A stretch of DNA of 39,495 nt from Alphaproteobacteria bacterium (GCA_004356985.1 SMXQ01000036.1:1-39495); one strand, 5' to 3'; counted from the first letter of the stretch, positions 26,606 through 35,794 are shown. The notes: generated from the sequence alone by a model not told the origin. Made by a program: numbers and translations.

Positions 26606-26666
26606 GCATTCGCCCATACTTTTTGTCCCCACGGACCACCGAACCTGGGGTAGGGCACCGAATTTT

Positions 26667-27566
26667 ATGTGGAATATTCACGCAAGACGGCAAAGAAAAA
26701 CCTCGCTGCTGCAGAGGTATGGCGACCAGCTGGGGCATCTGGCGACGCGCGAGCTGACGGAACAGGCCCTGATCGCCGCCAAGCAGGAGGCCGAGCAGTC
26801 GGCCAAGGCGGCCCGCGAATCCATGAAGACCGCCGAGGCGGCCAGCCGCGCCAAGACCGAATTTCTCGCCAATATGAGCCACGAGTTGCGCACGCCGCTC
26901 AACGCCATCATTGGATTCTCCGAGGTGATCCACAACGAGCTACTGGGCCCTACCGCCGAAACGCCCCGCTATCGGACCTATGCCAAGGACATCAACGACG
27001 CCGGCGCCCATCTTCTCGCCGTGATCAACGACATCCTCGACATCGCCAAGATCGAATCCGGCGAACTGGGGCTGGATACCAATATTTTCGACAGCTCCAA
27101 GAGCATCAGGGCGTGTATCCAAATGCTCAACGAGCAGGCGGAATCGTCCGGACTACAGGCCCTTAGATTCGACCATGACGGATCCATAGTGCTCGACGCC
27201 GACGAGAAGAAATTCCGCCAGATCGTGATCAACCTGATTTCGAACTCGATCAAATTTACCCTTGAGGAAGGATGCGTGTCGGTGGAGACCGGCATTACCG
27301 AAGATGGCCGTTTCCGCATGGTGGTGGCCGATACCGGGATCGGAATCGAACCCGAAAATATTGCCAAGGCACTCGAGCCCTTTACCCAGGTGGACAGTAC
27401 GCTGGCCCGCAAATTCGAAGGCACGGGCCTGGGGCTTCCCATCACAAAGGCCCTGGTGGAACTCCATGACGGCACCCTGGAAATCACATCCGAGGTCGGC
27501 GTCGGAACCCGCGTCATCATCCATTTTCCGGCTGAGCGCGTCGCCAAGACCGAAGTGGATGCTTAA
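26667..27566 (+). CDS. Soluble histidine kinase, PleC/DivJ-like
   Basis: A 299-residue kinase without membrane segments or a recognisable sensor domain. A coiled-coil-like Ala/Glu/Lys-rich N-terminus (residues 30-65) leads into the HisKA domain [20 protein letters not shown], with phospho-acceptor His72. The ATPase domain has the N box QIVINLISNSIKF, the G1 box VADTGIGIEPEN and the G2 box GTGLGLPITKAL. The HisKA sequence is the type seen in alphaproteobacterial PleC/DivJ kinases. No response regulator is adjacent. The HerA-like gene begins 3 bases after the stop, so the two are almost certainly cotranscribed. Confidence 0.9.
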   Translation: MWNIHARRQRKTSLLQRYGDQLGHLATRELTEQALIAAKQEAEQSAKAARESMKTAEAASRAKTEFLANMSHELRTPLNAIIGFSEVIHNELLGPTAETPRYRTYAKDINDAGAHLLAVINDILDIAKIESGELGLDTNIFDSSKSIRACIQMLNEQAESSGLQALRFDHDGSIVLDADEKKFRQIVINLISNSIKFTLEEGCVSVETGITEDGRFRMVVADTGIGIEPENIAKALEPFTQVDSTLARKFEGTGLGLPITKALVELHDGTLEITSEVGVGTRVIIHFPAERVAKTEVDA

Positions 27567-27569
27567 ACC

Positions 27570-29282
27570 ATGACCTATCAGGATTACGCAGAGAAAATCG
27601 AGTCCTTCGCCAAGGAGGAACAAGCCCGCACCGCAGACGCGGCCGCCGGCAAGATCGGTGCGGTTGAGGCCACCCGTGCGGCGGGGGCCGCGGAAAAGAT
27701 CGGCCGCGTGGTATCCGTGGCGGGTTCCCAGGTCATTGCCCTGCTGGCGGCGGAGGACACGCCGGACCACGCCGAGCACCCCGGCACCCTTCAAATCGGC
27801 GCATTGGTGAAAATGCGCACCCCCGAAACCATGGTCTTCGGCATGGTGAGCGGCCTTTCCATCCCCATTCCCGGGCAATCCCCCGACGAAACGGAAATGC
27901 GCATCGTCGAGCTTGAAATGGTTGGCGAAGCGGTGGAGGGAGCCGACGGCAAAGCCATACCTTTCCGCCGTGGGGTGTCTTTCTGCCCCGCGCTCGGCGA
28001 CGACGTCTACGCGACCAACCAAGAGGACCTGAGGCACGTCTACGCCCGGCCCGATGTCGCCAGCGCCAGGATCGGCACCATATACCAGGATCAAAGCCTG
28101 CCCGCCTTCATCGCCATCGATGACCTTCTCGGCAAGCATTTCGCGATCCTGGGGACCACCGGGTCGGGCAAATCCTGCGCCGTCGCCACCATATTGCGGG
28201 CGATCCTGAGCCAACACCCCGAAGGCCACGTCTTGCTTCTTGACATCCACAACGAATATGGCCACGCCTTCGCCGACTGCGCCGAGCTCCTTGGACCAAG
28301 CACGTTGAAGCTCCCCTATTGGCTTCTTAGTTTCGACGAATTGCGGGAAATCGTGGTCGAGCGGGTGGAGAATCGCGAGGCCGACGTCAGCATCCTCAAG
28401 GCCGCCGTGATTCATGCCAAACAAGATTTCAACAAAGACGGTGACGGCGAAGAATTTTTCTTCAGTGGCGACTCGCCGATCCCCTATCGCTTGTCGGACG
28501 TTGTCCGGCACATCGAGGAATCCCTCGGCAAGCTCGAAAGGGCGACCGATTCGGCGCCTTATTTGCGCTTGCGGGACCGCATCAACACGCTTCAGGCAGA
28601 CCGCCGATTCAAATTCATGTTCGAAGAAGGATTGACCATCAAGGACACCATGGTCGATATCCTCTCCCTGCTTTTCCGCATCCCCGCCGACGGCAAGCCG
28701 ATCACCATTCTCGATCTCTCCGCGATTCCCTCGGACATCTTGAACGTGGTGATATCCCTGGTGTGCCGGTTGACCTTCGATTTCGCGCTGTGGGCGGAGC
28801 GCGACGTGCCCATGCTTCTGGTCTGCGAAGAAGCCCACCGTTACGCGTCGCAAAACGACGAATCCGGCTTCGAGACGACCAAGCGGGCGCTGTCCAGGAT
28901 CGCCAAGGAAGGCCGCAAATACGGCGTTTCCATGTGCATCGTCAGCCAGCGGCCGTCGGAACTCGCGGTCGGTATTCTCTCTCAGTGCAACACCATTTTC
29001 GCCATGCGCATGAGCAACCAGAAGGACCACGAATTCGTCCGTGGCACGCTTTCGGAATCGGCCCTTGGGCTGATGGAATCGCTCCCCTCGCTGCGCACCG
29101 GCGAAGCCATAGCTGTGGGCGAAGGCCTCACGGTGCCGGTGCGCCTGTGTTTCGACCTGCTGCCCGAAAACCAGCGGCCCCTGAGTGGAACCGCGTCATT
29201 CTCCAGCGCTTGGAAAAAGGGCGACAAGGACAGGGCTTTCGTTGCCGAGATCATCGCTCGCTGGCGCCGCCAGCGCCGCTGA
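27570..29282 (+). CDS. HerA-type ATPase (DUF87, HAS-barrel)
   Basis: A 570-residue P-loop ATPase of the HerA/FtsK superfamily. A leading charged region (1-45) is followed by a HAS-barrel-like domain starting IGRVVSVAGSQVIALL. Walker A is GTTGSGKS (195-202) and Walker B LLVCEEAH (416-423). The downstream VSQRPSELAVGILSQCNTIF block matches the arginine-containing sensor region of HerA. HerA rings pump DNA with the nuclease NurA in archaea and occur with SIR2 or other effectors in phage defence. Here no nuclease is adjacent; the partner is a histidine kinase 3 bases upstream. Confidence 0.88.
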   Translation: MTYQDYAEKIESFAKEEQARTADAAAGKIGAVEATRAAGAAEKIGRVVSVAGSQVIALLAAEDTPDHAEHPGTLQIGALVKMRTPETMVFGMVSGLSIPIPGQSPDETEMRIVELEMVGEAVEGADGKAIPFRRGVSFCPALGDDVYATNQEDLRHVYARPDVASARIGTIYQDQSLPAFIAIDDLLGKHFAILGTTGSGKSCAVATILRAILSQHPEGHVLLLDIHNEYGHAFADCAELLGPSTLKLPYWLLSFDELREIVVERVENREADVSILKAAVIHAKQDFNKDGDGEEFFFSGDSPIPYRLSDVVRHIEESLGKLERATDSAPYLRLRDRINTLQADRRFKFMFEEGLTIKDTMVDILSLLFRIPADGKPITILDLSAIPSDILNVVISLVCRLTFDFALWAERDVPMLLVCEEAHRYASQNDESGFETTKRALSRIAKEGRKYGVSMCIVSQRPSELAVGILSQCNTIFAMRMSNQKDHEFVRGTLSESALGLMESLPSLRTGEAIAVGEGLTVPVRLCFDLLPENQRPLSGTASFSSAWKKGDKDRAFVAEIIARWRRQRR

Positions 29283-29357
29283 TCCACCCCCGTCCCCGGC
29301 CGCCGGTGGCATGGTTGCGGCGGACAATCCTATAGCGTGAGGTAAGGGAGAACGCCT

Positions 29358-29843
29358 TCAGGCGTCTTCTTGAACGACCCGGCAACGGGCGCCGGCCAGG
29401 TATTGCACGACCCGGCCCTGTTCGTCGCCCAAGGGCAGCAGGATGGAGCGAAACAGCGTGCGGCGGCCCTTTTCGTCCTGGGCTTCGCCTTCATCCAGGA
29501 TCGGGGCGCCGGTTCGATGCGCGTCCTTTAATCCACGAATCGAGGCGGCCAGGAGCGATTGCGGCGGCAGGTCGGCGACCGGCACCGACGCGGCGCGCAC
29601 GCCGGAGCGCCGCGCCATGGCCTCGCCGACACGGCAAATCTGCCAACCGCCGTCGGCCGCCATCTCCACGACACAACAATCGGTCCACAGGTTTTCGGGC
29701 AGGGTGGTGAAGAATTCCTTGGCCGGCGCGCAAGCCCCGGTGTCAAGGCGTAAACCCTGCCAAAGCCCCATCAGGTAGATGGTCAGGCGGCGATCGCCAG
29801 CGATGATCTTGGTGCGCTGCTCGAGCCCTTGTCGCTCTACCAT
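29358..29843 (-). CDS. PAS domain protein (PF07310 type)
   Basis: A 161-residue protein resembling the single-PAS-domain family frequent in Rhodospirillales: an N-terminal helix with LTIYLMGLWQGLR, a middle WQICRVGEAMARRSG, and the C-terminal strand pair LFRSILLPLGDEQGRVVQYL. No output domain is present, so it may be a signalling partner or c-di-GMP-related module, which is inference. The ATG at 29843 follows GGAGA and is preferred over the GTG at 29855. It is convergent with the HerA-like gene. Confidence 0.7.
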   Translation of the reverse strand: MVERQGLEQRTKIIAGDRRLTIYLMGLWQGLRLDTGACAPAKEFFTTLPENLWTDCCVVEMAADGGWQICRVGEAMARRSGVRAASVPVADLPPQSLLAASIRGLKDAHRTGAPILDEGEAQDEKGRRTLFRSILLPLGDEQGRVVQYLAGARCRVVQEDA

Positions 29844-30243
29844 GACTGTCTCCACGACCGAGGGTGGCCCTTGGGGCGCCGACCCGGGTTGACCTGTTCT
29901 TGGAACGGACGATCAGGCTTTGAGGGTACCGGTTATAGAGGCTATGGGCTATTCATTAACAAATTCTCGTGAATATTCCCTGGCCATTGGGTTCAAAGGC
30001 GCCGGCTGGCGGCCGTGTCTATGCCCTCGCCGGGCCGCGGACGGCGGCGGCACGCATTGCACCAGGGCCCGCCCGAGTGGCACTTGCCCGCGGCCCGGCG
30101 CTGGACTAGGCATTGCCGGTCGGGGCGGAAGACGAAGACGGAAAAGGCCCAGTGCGGGAGGCCGCGGGCGCGCCGTGCTAGTCTCCCTGGACGGGACGGC
30201 GCATCCTCAGGGGAGCCTGGGCGCGCAGCCGGGAGGCCGTATC
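29844..30243. other. Intergenic region, no gene recognised
   Basis: These 400 bases separate the PAS gene (minus) from the small membrane protein (plus). The part around 29930-29995 is AT-richer. The ORF-track frames covering 29920-30429 lack conserved character before the ATG at 30244. I see no RNA gene or remnant. Confidence 0.4.
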
Positions 30244-30429
30244 ATGACACCTAGCAACCGCCGCATGATGGTGCTCGGTGTTGCCGCCTTGGCACTTGGC
30301 GGCGTCGTCTTCGCTGCCGTTTCCTGGGATCGGGGACCGCGCCACGGCGGTCGCTATGATGAAATCGCCCGGCTGATCACGAAGAACCTGGACCGGACGC
30401 TCTGTCCGGTCCCGGCCAAGAATCCCTGA
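30244..30429 (+). CDS. Small single-pass membrane protein, hypothetical
   Basis: A 61-residue protein with one hydrophobic segment (MVLGVAALALGGVVFAAVSW, about 9-28) followed by a short basic and polar tail ending TLCPVPAKNP. The ATG at 30244 has GGGAGG 7 bases upstream, the main reason to call it. The ORF track extends upstream without support. I recognise no family. It is convergent with the VOC genes. Confidence 0.55.
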   Translation: MTPSNRRMMVLGVAALALGGVVFAAVSWDRGPRHGGRYDEIARLITKNLDRTLCPVPAKNP

Positions 30430-30446
30430 GCATTGCGGCGGCCGCT

Positions 30447-30938
30447 TCAGCCCGCCTTGCCCGCTAGCCGGTCGTCGAGATCGCCGAGGGAACCATAGGG
30501 GTGGTCCATGTGTCCGGCGAACCTTTCGCGCGGGGCGTTGAGGTAGATCTCGATCATGTTGCGGTCGGGATCGAGGAAATAGATGCTCTCGGTCACCCGG
30601 TGATCGACGGTGTGGTGGATCTCGGCGCCGATCTCCTTCAGCCGCCGATAGACCGCCTGAAGGGTGGCGAAATCGTCGGAGTCGAGCTCGAAGGCCCAAT
30701 GCTCCATGCCGATATAGGGTTCGGGATCGACCGGGCGCGGCGCCGCGCCGGCGTCGGCGGCCTGTTCCAGGACCAACAGGGGCTGGACGTCTTCCGGGTC
30801 GGCCGCCAGGTAGAGCCGGCCCAAAGGATCGTCGCCGATGACGTGGAGGTTGAGCGCCTTTTCGTAGAACCCGCGCGAGCGCGCCAAGTCGGTGACCCGG
30901 AGCGTCAGGTGGCTGGTCCGCACCATGGGGCCGGTCAT
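30447..30938 (-). CDS. VOC-fold protein, extradiol dioxygenase/glyoxalase-like
   Basis: A 163-residue protein of the vicinal oxygen chelate superfamily. The expected metal triad is present: a His in TSHLTLRVTDL, a His in GMEHWAFEL, and a Glu in NMIEIYL. It is therefore a plausible metal enzyme of the catechol 2,3-dioxygenase or glyoxalase type, with unknown substrate. The ATG at 30938 (MTGPMVRTSHL) is chosen. It follows the second VOC gene by 10 bases and shares its promoter. Confidence 0.82.
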   Translation of the reverse strand: MTGPMVRTSHLTLRVTDLARSRGFYEKALNLHVIGDDPLGRLYLAADPEDVQPLLVLEQAADAGAAPRPVDPEPYIGMEHWAFELDSDDFATLQAVYRRLKEIGAEIHHTVDHRVTESIYFLDPDRNMIEIYLNAPRERFAGHMDHPYGSLGDLDDRLAGKAG

Positions 30939-30948
30939 GGCCGCCGCC

Positions 30949-31416
30949 TCAGGCCGGGGCCGCAAGGGCGGCATCGAGATCGCCGCGCACGGTGAAATGA
31001 TCGGTGAGCCGTGGCGCGTCATTCCCCTCGCGGCAATAGAATTGGAACAGGTTGCCGTCGGGATCGTAGGCGAACAGCGCCTTGACGCCGCCGCGGTCCT
31101 CGCTGCGGTCGATGCGCGCGCCGAATTCCCGAAGCCGCCCGTGGAGCGCCTTCAGTTCGGCAAACGACCCCACCTCGAAGGAGGCCTGGGCCATGCCGAT
31201 CGGCGCCCCGGCATCGGCCGGCGGCGCGCCGGGCTTGGCCGGGCGCACCAGCACCATATGGTGGTTGGCCTCGAAATCCGCGGTCAGGAAAATCATCTTC
31301 CGCGCGGTGCTGCCGATGACCGTGAGGCCCACCACCTCGGTGAAGAACCGGGCCGCGCGGTCCACGTCGGCGACCCGGATGACGACGTGACCGGCCCGTC
31401 TGACCTTGAAGTCCAT
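30949..31416 (-). CDS. VOC-fold protein lacking two metal ligands
   Basis: A 155-residue VOC protein, first of the pair. The first ligand position is kept (GHVVIRVADV), but the second His is replaced by Gln (GMAQASFEV, against GMEHWAFEL next door) and the final Glu by Gln (NLFQFYC against NMIEIYL). It may be non-catalytic, bind ligand only, or use other residues such as the His pair in NHHMVLV. The ATG at 31416 follows GGAGGG. The promoter is at 31480-31508. Confidence 0.8.
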   Translation of the reverse strand: MDFKVRRAGHVVIRVADVDRAARFFTEVVGLTVIGSTARKMIFLTADFEANHHMVLVRPAKPGAPPADAGAPIGMAQASFEVGSFAELKALHGRLREFGARIDRSEDRGGVKALFAYDPDGNLFQFYCREGNDAPRLTDHFTVRGDLDAALAAPA

Positions 31417-31769
31417 GACACCCTCCTGTTTCCGCGAGCCGCCCTTGACGGGCGGTCTCAGGCCCGGCTGGGCGGCCCCAGTATAGCGAAACCCGCGCCT
31501 GGGGTCAGGCCGACCTGACCGAAGGCGAAACAGCCGGGATTTAGCGCCACCGCCGGTCCATCCTCGGTGGCGGGTCCAGGGCGCCAAATCCTCCCTGAAC
31601 ACCCGGACCACGCGCCGGATCACCGGATGGCGGCGGGCCGCCGGGCGGCGATGAAGGTCGCGCGTTCGCCGAAAATGAAGCCACCAAAACAGGCCCGGCA
31701 ATGGAAAAGACCGCCGCCGCCGCCCGAAAGTAAATTCTCAGGGCGCGGCCGCGCCGTGAAGGGGTGGGC
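31417..31769. other. Intergenic region upstream of the VOC pair
   Basis: No gene is supported in these 353 bases. The part near the VOC start carries a hairpin CCGCCC/GGGCGG (31439-31455) in the leader and the promoter. A 14-base perfect palindrome GGCGCGGCCGCGCC lies at 31742-31755, just past the phytase-like gene stop. The 190-codon plus-strand frame is a shadow of the phytase-like gene. Confidence 0.5.
31480..31508 (-). promoter_or_regulatory. Probable promoter of the VOC pair
   Basis: On the minus strand CTGACC is followed after 17 bases by TATACT, about 65 bases before the ATG at 31416. Confidence 0.5.
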
Positions 31770-33140
31770 CTATTTCCCGTCCGGCACCTTGATCACGGTG
31801 ATCAGGGTGCGTTCGCCCTCAAGACCGAAATCGTTATCGTTGATCAGCGCCAGGGTGCCGTCGCCCAGCAGCGCCATGGCTTCTATCTTGGCGGGGATTT
31901 CGGGATGGGCATCGCTGTCGAAGCGCAGCGCCTTGGACACCGGCCGGATTCCGGACTCGGACACAGGCGTCTGCTCAAGGCTGGGCCGGGTGGATACCGC
32001 GTCCCAGCGGGACCCCAGGATATTTGTCGCACCCCCAAGATCGACGGCAAAAAGCTTCATGGATTTCCGCACGCGTTCCAGAACAAGAAGCCGGTCAGGG
32101 CCGATCGCCATCATCTCGCTGATTTTCACGTCACGCTGATTTTGGGAATCGTCGCGACGGAAACCTTCCGGCCTGTCCAGCACGTAGACAAATTCCGCGA
32201 TCACCTTCCCGGCTTTGCGGTCGAACTTGAAAAGTCGAACATTGCGGCCCCTCTTGAAGGCCCTGGTGTCGGGGTTTGCTAGGGGGCTTTGCAGCGCAAA
32301 ATAGAGGAACCGCTCATCGGGGCTGAGCGCCAGCGATTCAATCCCCCGGTTTGTCCGGCGCTTGGAGAGTATTGCAGGCAGCCCCCCCGATACAGGGTAC
32401 CTGGCCGCCCGCAAGTCATTTTCCATGCCTTGCGGTACCATACGCAACAAGACGCGCCCGGCCGCCGAAACGTGGAGGATGGACGGCGCGCCTTCATCGG
32501 CGATCCAGTAGCTGCCATCGGCCAGCCTGACCATGGCTTCCGGATCGACGGCGCCGGCGTCCTGCTGGAGACGCCTTCCCTTGGCATCGAAGGGAATACC
32601 CGCCTTTCCCTTGCCCAATGGGTTGGGGAGCCCGGTCAGCGCCTTGCCGTCCCTGTCCCGCAAGGCAATCACATCGAGGACGCGGAATCGTCCGTTCGCT
32701 TCAAGCCTGATGGTGTAGATGGACGGCGCGTAGGCCGGAAGTGGATAGATACGGGCCCCTTTGGTCCCCGAACACAGTTCATCCCGCGACAGGCCGGTCC
32801 ATTTTTGGCCCTTCTTGCAACTGAACCGAGGGCCACGATCGGTCACCGTCTGCAACACCATGGGCGGCAGGGACGGATGCCGGTACGCACCGGACCCCAG
32901 CCCCGCACTGAAATGCAGACTGTTTCCACCGGCAAAATGAACGACACCCAAATCCAGCTTGCGGTCCGTGCTCGAATAGATTTTCGGCGATACGGCGGGC
33001 CGTTCCGCGCCCGCCACGACCGGCGCGAGAAACACGGCCGGGGTGGCCGCCAATAAAAACGCCAGCCCGATCTTTCCGGGAAGAATCGCCTCCCCGCGTT
33101 CGCAAGCACCAAGAAACAGCATTGCTTTCAAATATTCCAT
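31770..33140 (-). CDS. Secreted esterase-like phytase-family protein (PF13449 type)
   Basis: A 456-residue protein with a signal-type hydrophobic stretch (IGLAFLLAATPAVFLAPVVAGA, about 24-45), so probably periplasmic. The beta-propeller-like body has SLHFSAGLGSGAY, QTVTDRGPRF, AVDPEAMVRLADGSYWIADEGAPSIL, NRGIESLALSPDERFLYFALQSPL and KIEAMALLGDGTLALINDNDFG, the succession typical of the esterase-like domain found in phytase-related proteins. The ORF track start at 33761 runs through the divergent PhnD-like gene and is not real; the ATG at 33140 is used. The substrate is not proven. Confidence 0.82.
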   Translation of the reverse strand: MEYLKAMLFLGACERGEAILPGKIGLAFLLAATPAVFLAPVVAGAERPAVSPKIYSSTDRKLDLGVVHFAGGNSLHFSAGLGSGAYRHPSLPPMVLQTVTDRGPRFSCKKGQKWTGLSRDELCSGTKGARIYPLPAYAPSIYTIRLEANGRFRVLDVIALRDRDGKALTGLPNPLGKGKAGIPFDAKGRRLQQDAGAVDPEAMVRLADGSYWIADEGAPSILHVSAAGRVLLRMVPQGMENDLRAARYPVSGGLPAILSKRRTNRGIESLALSPDERFLYFALQSPLANPDTRAFKRGRNVRLFKFDRKAGKVIAEFVYVLDRPEGFRRDDSQNQRDVKISEMMAIGPDRLLVLERVRKSMKLFAVDLGGATNILGSRWDAVSTRPSLEQTPVSESGIRPVSKALRFDSDAHPEIPAKIEAMALLGDGTLALINDNDFGLEGERTLITVIKVPDGK

Positions 33141-33326
33141 GACCCCGACCCCGGGGGAAAACGCTGTCGGCACCCTAGCATGCGAGCCGACCGAAACGTT
33201 GTGAAGGCGGTTTAACGCCCGGGTTGTAACGCCATTATTAATAATTTGGTAACCATTTTCGCCTCTTATTTGAGAACACATTCTAGCTGCGGAATAAGTC
33301 CAAAAACTCAGAAAGTGGGGATAGTC
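33141..33326. promoter_or_regulatory. Divergent promoter region with CtrA-like site
   Basis: Between the phytase-like gene (minus) and the PhnD-like gene (plus) lie a hairpin GTCGGC/GCCGAC (33167-33192), a 12-base perfect palindrome ATTATTAATAAT (33233-33244) and an overlapping TTAA-N7-GTAACCAT (33238-33256), one base off the CtrA pattern. TTGAGA with AATAAG 17 bases on (33270-33298) is a plausible promoter for the PhnD-like gene. Confidence 0.45.
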
Positions 33327-34271
33327 ATGAGTAATGGAAATACTGCCTTGATTTCTGCTGCGGTCCACCGTACGAAAAATGCGAAAAAATTGACACTCGT
33401 TGGTGCACTTTGCGCTTTCGTTCTTTCCTTCGGCGCCTTCGGTGCCGCCGCCGAGACCAAGATCGTCTTCGGCGCCTATTCGTCGGACAAGCCTTCGGCG
33501 ATGATCGCCCAGGTTCAACCGACGCTTAAGGCCATTTCCAAAAAAATAGCGGAGATGTATGGCGTAAAAGTGACCTTCCGCATGCAGATCGTGCGGGGCT
33601 ACAAGAAGGGTGTCGATCACCTGATAGCTAAGAAGTTCGACATCATGCGGCTTGGTCCGGCGTCCTACGTCATGGCCAAGAAACGCGCGCCGAATATTTC
33701 CATTCTCGCCATGGAAAACAAGAGGGGCCGCAAAATCTTCGATGGGGTTATTGCCGTCCATAAGGACAGCGCCCTTTCAGAGCTCACCCAATTGCGCGGC
33801 CGGACCTTCGCTTTCGGTTCAAAGCGCTCGACCCTGGGCCGCTTCTTCGCGCAACTGACCCTGACGCGGGCCGGCATCCTGGCCAAGGACCTGCACAGCT
33901 TCAAATACCTTGGGCGTCACGACAAGGTCGGCCGGGCGGTGGGCGCCAAGCTGTTCGAAGCCGGCGCCCTGGAAGGAACAACTTTCGCGAAACTCGTCCG
34001 CAAGGGCGTTCCCATCCGCGCCCTGGCCAAGTATTCCAATGCGACCCGGCCCTGGATCGCCCGGGAAGGGCTTGCCCCCGGCATCGTCGCCAAAATCCGC
34101 AAAGCCATGCTTGCCGTCACCGACAAGAAAGCCACGCGGGCGTTGCGGTTCAACGGCTTCCTGCCGGGTAGCGACGCCGACTACGGCGCCACGCGACAAG
34201 CCATCGAAGAAAACCACCTTTTCTTCGAAGGATTCGTCGGTTTCAAGCCCCAACAGCAAAGCCGGCGCTGA
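33327..34271 (+). CDS. PhnD-like periplasmic phosphate/phosphonate-binding protein
   Basis: A 314-residue protein with a signal peptide (LTLVGALCAFVLSFGAFGAAAET) and the PhnD-type fold: IVFGAYSSDKPSAMIAQVQP at the mature N-terminus, a KKFDIMRLGPASYVMAKKR segment lining the ligand cleft, then FAFGSKRSTLGRF and YLGRHDKVGRAVGAKLFEAGAL. Such proteins bind phosphite, phosphonates or related anions. The ATG at 33327 follows GTGGGG. No ABC permease or ATPase gene is nearby; instead a histidine kinase follows after 58 bases, suggesting that this protein is a sensory receptor rather than a transport component. Confidence 0.85.
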   Translation: MSNGNTALISAAVHRTKNAKKLTLVGALCAFVLSFGAFGAAAETKIVFGAYSSDKPSAMIAQVQPTLKAISKKIAEMYGVKVTFRMQIVRGYKKGVDHLIAKKFDIMRLGPASYVMAKKRAPNISILAMENKRGRKIFDGVIAVHKDSALSELTQLRGRTFAFGSKRSTLGRFFAQLTLTRAGILAKDLHSFKYLGRHDKVGRAVGAKLFEAGALEGTTFAKLVRKGVPIRALAKYSNATRPWIAREGLAPGIVAKIRKAMLAVTDKKATRALRFNGFLPGSDADYGATRQAIEENHLFFEGFVGFKPQQQSRR

Positions 34272-34329
34272 TCCGGGGTTCGGAAGGGACAGTCACTTTT
34301 CCCGAGGATCCTGACTGGGGGAGGCCAGG

Positions 34330-35790
34330 GTGCTGAGCTTTAAACTCAGTTCGCAACTACTGTTTGCTCTGGTCCTGGTGGCGGTCGTCACCGCCCTTGG
34401 GACCGGGGTTGCGATTCAGTGGTTCGAGCGATCCTATCTTGAAAAGCAGATTTACGAACACGCACAGGATAAGCTGCAGACCCTCATCGCGTCCTCGCTG
34501 GATGATCTCATCAGCGAGGATGTTCCCCGCCTGGAAACCACGGTTCAGCAATTGGCCAAGAAGGACCAGGAGCTGGCTGGGATCATCATTCACAATGAAG
34601 ATGGGGTTGAACTGTTAGCGTGGCGGCAAAAGCGTTATCCACCCGAACAAGACATCCATCGATTTTCAAAGCGTGTTGTATTTCTCAACCAGCGCTTTGG
34701 CACCATTGAGATCCAGTGGAACAAAAAGAACACCGAAATAGCCTTCGTCCGCCATTCGTACCGAATTGCCCTGTTCATCGGTTTTACCTGCCTGTTCTTG
34801 GGGCTCGTGGTCTTCCTGGTCATAAATGTCCTGGTGGTGCGGCCGGTCAATACCATCGCCCGGCGCGCGCTGAAATTCCGGCATAACGAATTTGGCCGAG
34901 GCGACCAGATTCCATCCTATGCCTCCTCCGAACTGAGGCGCCTTGACATGGCGGTGGAATCGCTCGGCGCCCTGCTGCAATCGAATGAAATCCGTGAACA
35001 GGAACTCAACACCGCGAAAGAATGGGCGGAGGCCGCCAACCGGGCGAAATCAAATTTCCTTGCCAACATGAGCCACGAATTGCGCACCCCGCTGAATGCC
35101 ATTTTAGGGTTTTCCCAGGTCATGGAAGCCGAAGTTTTCGGCCCCATGCAGAATGATAAATATTTGGAATACGCGGGAGACATCAGAAAATCCGGCGATC
35201 ATCTACTCGGTATCATCAGCGAAATTCTCGACATGTCGAAAATCGAGGCCGGCAAGTTCGATCTGAACCTAGGCGCCGTGGATTTGCGCCAGACCATCGA
35301 ATACGGCCTCAACCTGCTGACCGCCGAAATGGAAAAGGCCGAGTTGGACCTTTCGGTCGACATTCCCCATGAATTGCCCCTGATCCATGCCGATGAACTG
35401 CGCATGCGCCAGATCATCATCAATATCTTGTCCAACGCGATCAAGTTCACGCCGAAGAATGGAACCATCACGGTTGCCGTGAACTGGGCCCCCGGCAAGG
35501 GTACGAAACTGCGCATCAAAGATTCCGGCATCGGCATCCCGGAAAACAATATTCACCGCGTCCTGATGCCCTTCGAACAGGTGGACAGCGTCATGTCCAG
35601 CACCAGGCAAGGATCCGGGCTGGGGCTGCCTCTGGCCAAGGCATTGGTCGAACTTCAGGGCGGAACCCTTGCGATCACAAGCACCGTCGGCAAGGGGACG
35701 GAAGTCATCATCTCCCTGCCCGACGAATTGTTCCTGTCAGAGGCGGACTATTATCCCCCCGGCGACACCACGCCCCTCAAGATCGCATAG
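34330..35790 (+). CDS. Membrane sensor histidine kinase, PleC/DivJ-like
   Basis: A 486-residue kinase with an N-terminal membrane helix (about 8-30), a periplasmic domain of about 110 residues, a second helix (about 145-170, [25 protein letters not shown]) and a HAMP-like linker. HisKA has [20 protein letters not shown], and the ATPase domain has [26 protein letters not shown] and [12 protein letters not shown]. Translation starts at a GTG after GGGGGAGG. The preceding PhnD-like protein may present a phosphorus ligand to the periplasmic domain. No response regulator is adjacent. It converges with the phosphatase-like gene 4 bases away. Confidence 0.9.
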   Translation: MLSFKLSSQLLFALVLVAVVTALGTGVAIQWFERSYLEKQIYEHAQDKLQTLIASSLDDLISEDVPRLETTVQQLAKKDQELAGIIIHNEDGVELLAWRQKRYPPEQDIHRFSKRVVFLNQRFGTIEIQWNKKNTEIAFVRHSYRIALFIGFTCLFLGLVVFLVINVLVVRPVNTIARRALKFRHNEFGRGDQIPSYASSELRRLDMAVESLGALLQSNEIREQELNTAKEWAEAANRAKSNFLANMSHELRTPLNAILGFSQVMEAEVFGPMQNDKYLEYAGDIRKSGDHLLGIISEILDMSKIEAGKFDLNLGAVDLRQTIEYGLNLLTAEMEKAELDLSVDIPHELPLIHADELRMRQIIINILSNAIKFTPKNGTITVAVNWAPGKGTKLRIKDSGIGIPENNIHRVLMPFEQVDSVMSSTRQGSGLGLPLAKALVELQGGTLAITSTVGKGTEVIISLPDELFLSEADYYPPGDTTPLKIA

Positions 35791-35794
35791 GCGA

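Noticed and set aside
27153-29030. 625-codon minus-strand ORF antisense to the HerA gene
   Set aside because: Shadow frame; the opposite strand has intact Walker motifs and operon context.
31567-32139. 190-codon plus-strand ORF
   Set aside because: Largely antisense to the phytase-like gene; Arg/Pro/Ser-rich shadow composition.
33167-33326. Pho box (CTGTCAT direct repeats) searched for upstream of the phosphorus island
   Set aside because: No convincing PhoB-type direct repeat was found; only the AT palindrome and CtrA-like site are visible.
31770-33761. Long form (663 aa) of the phytase-like ORF
   Set aside because: The N-terminal 207 residues lie antisense to the PhnD-like gene; signal peptide and family similarity begin after the ATG at 33140.
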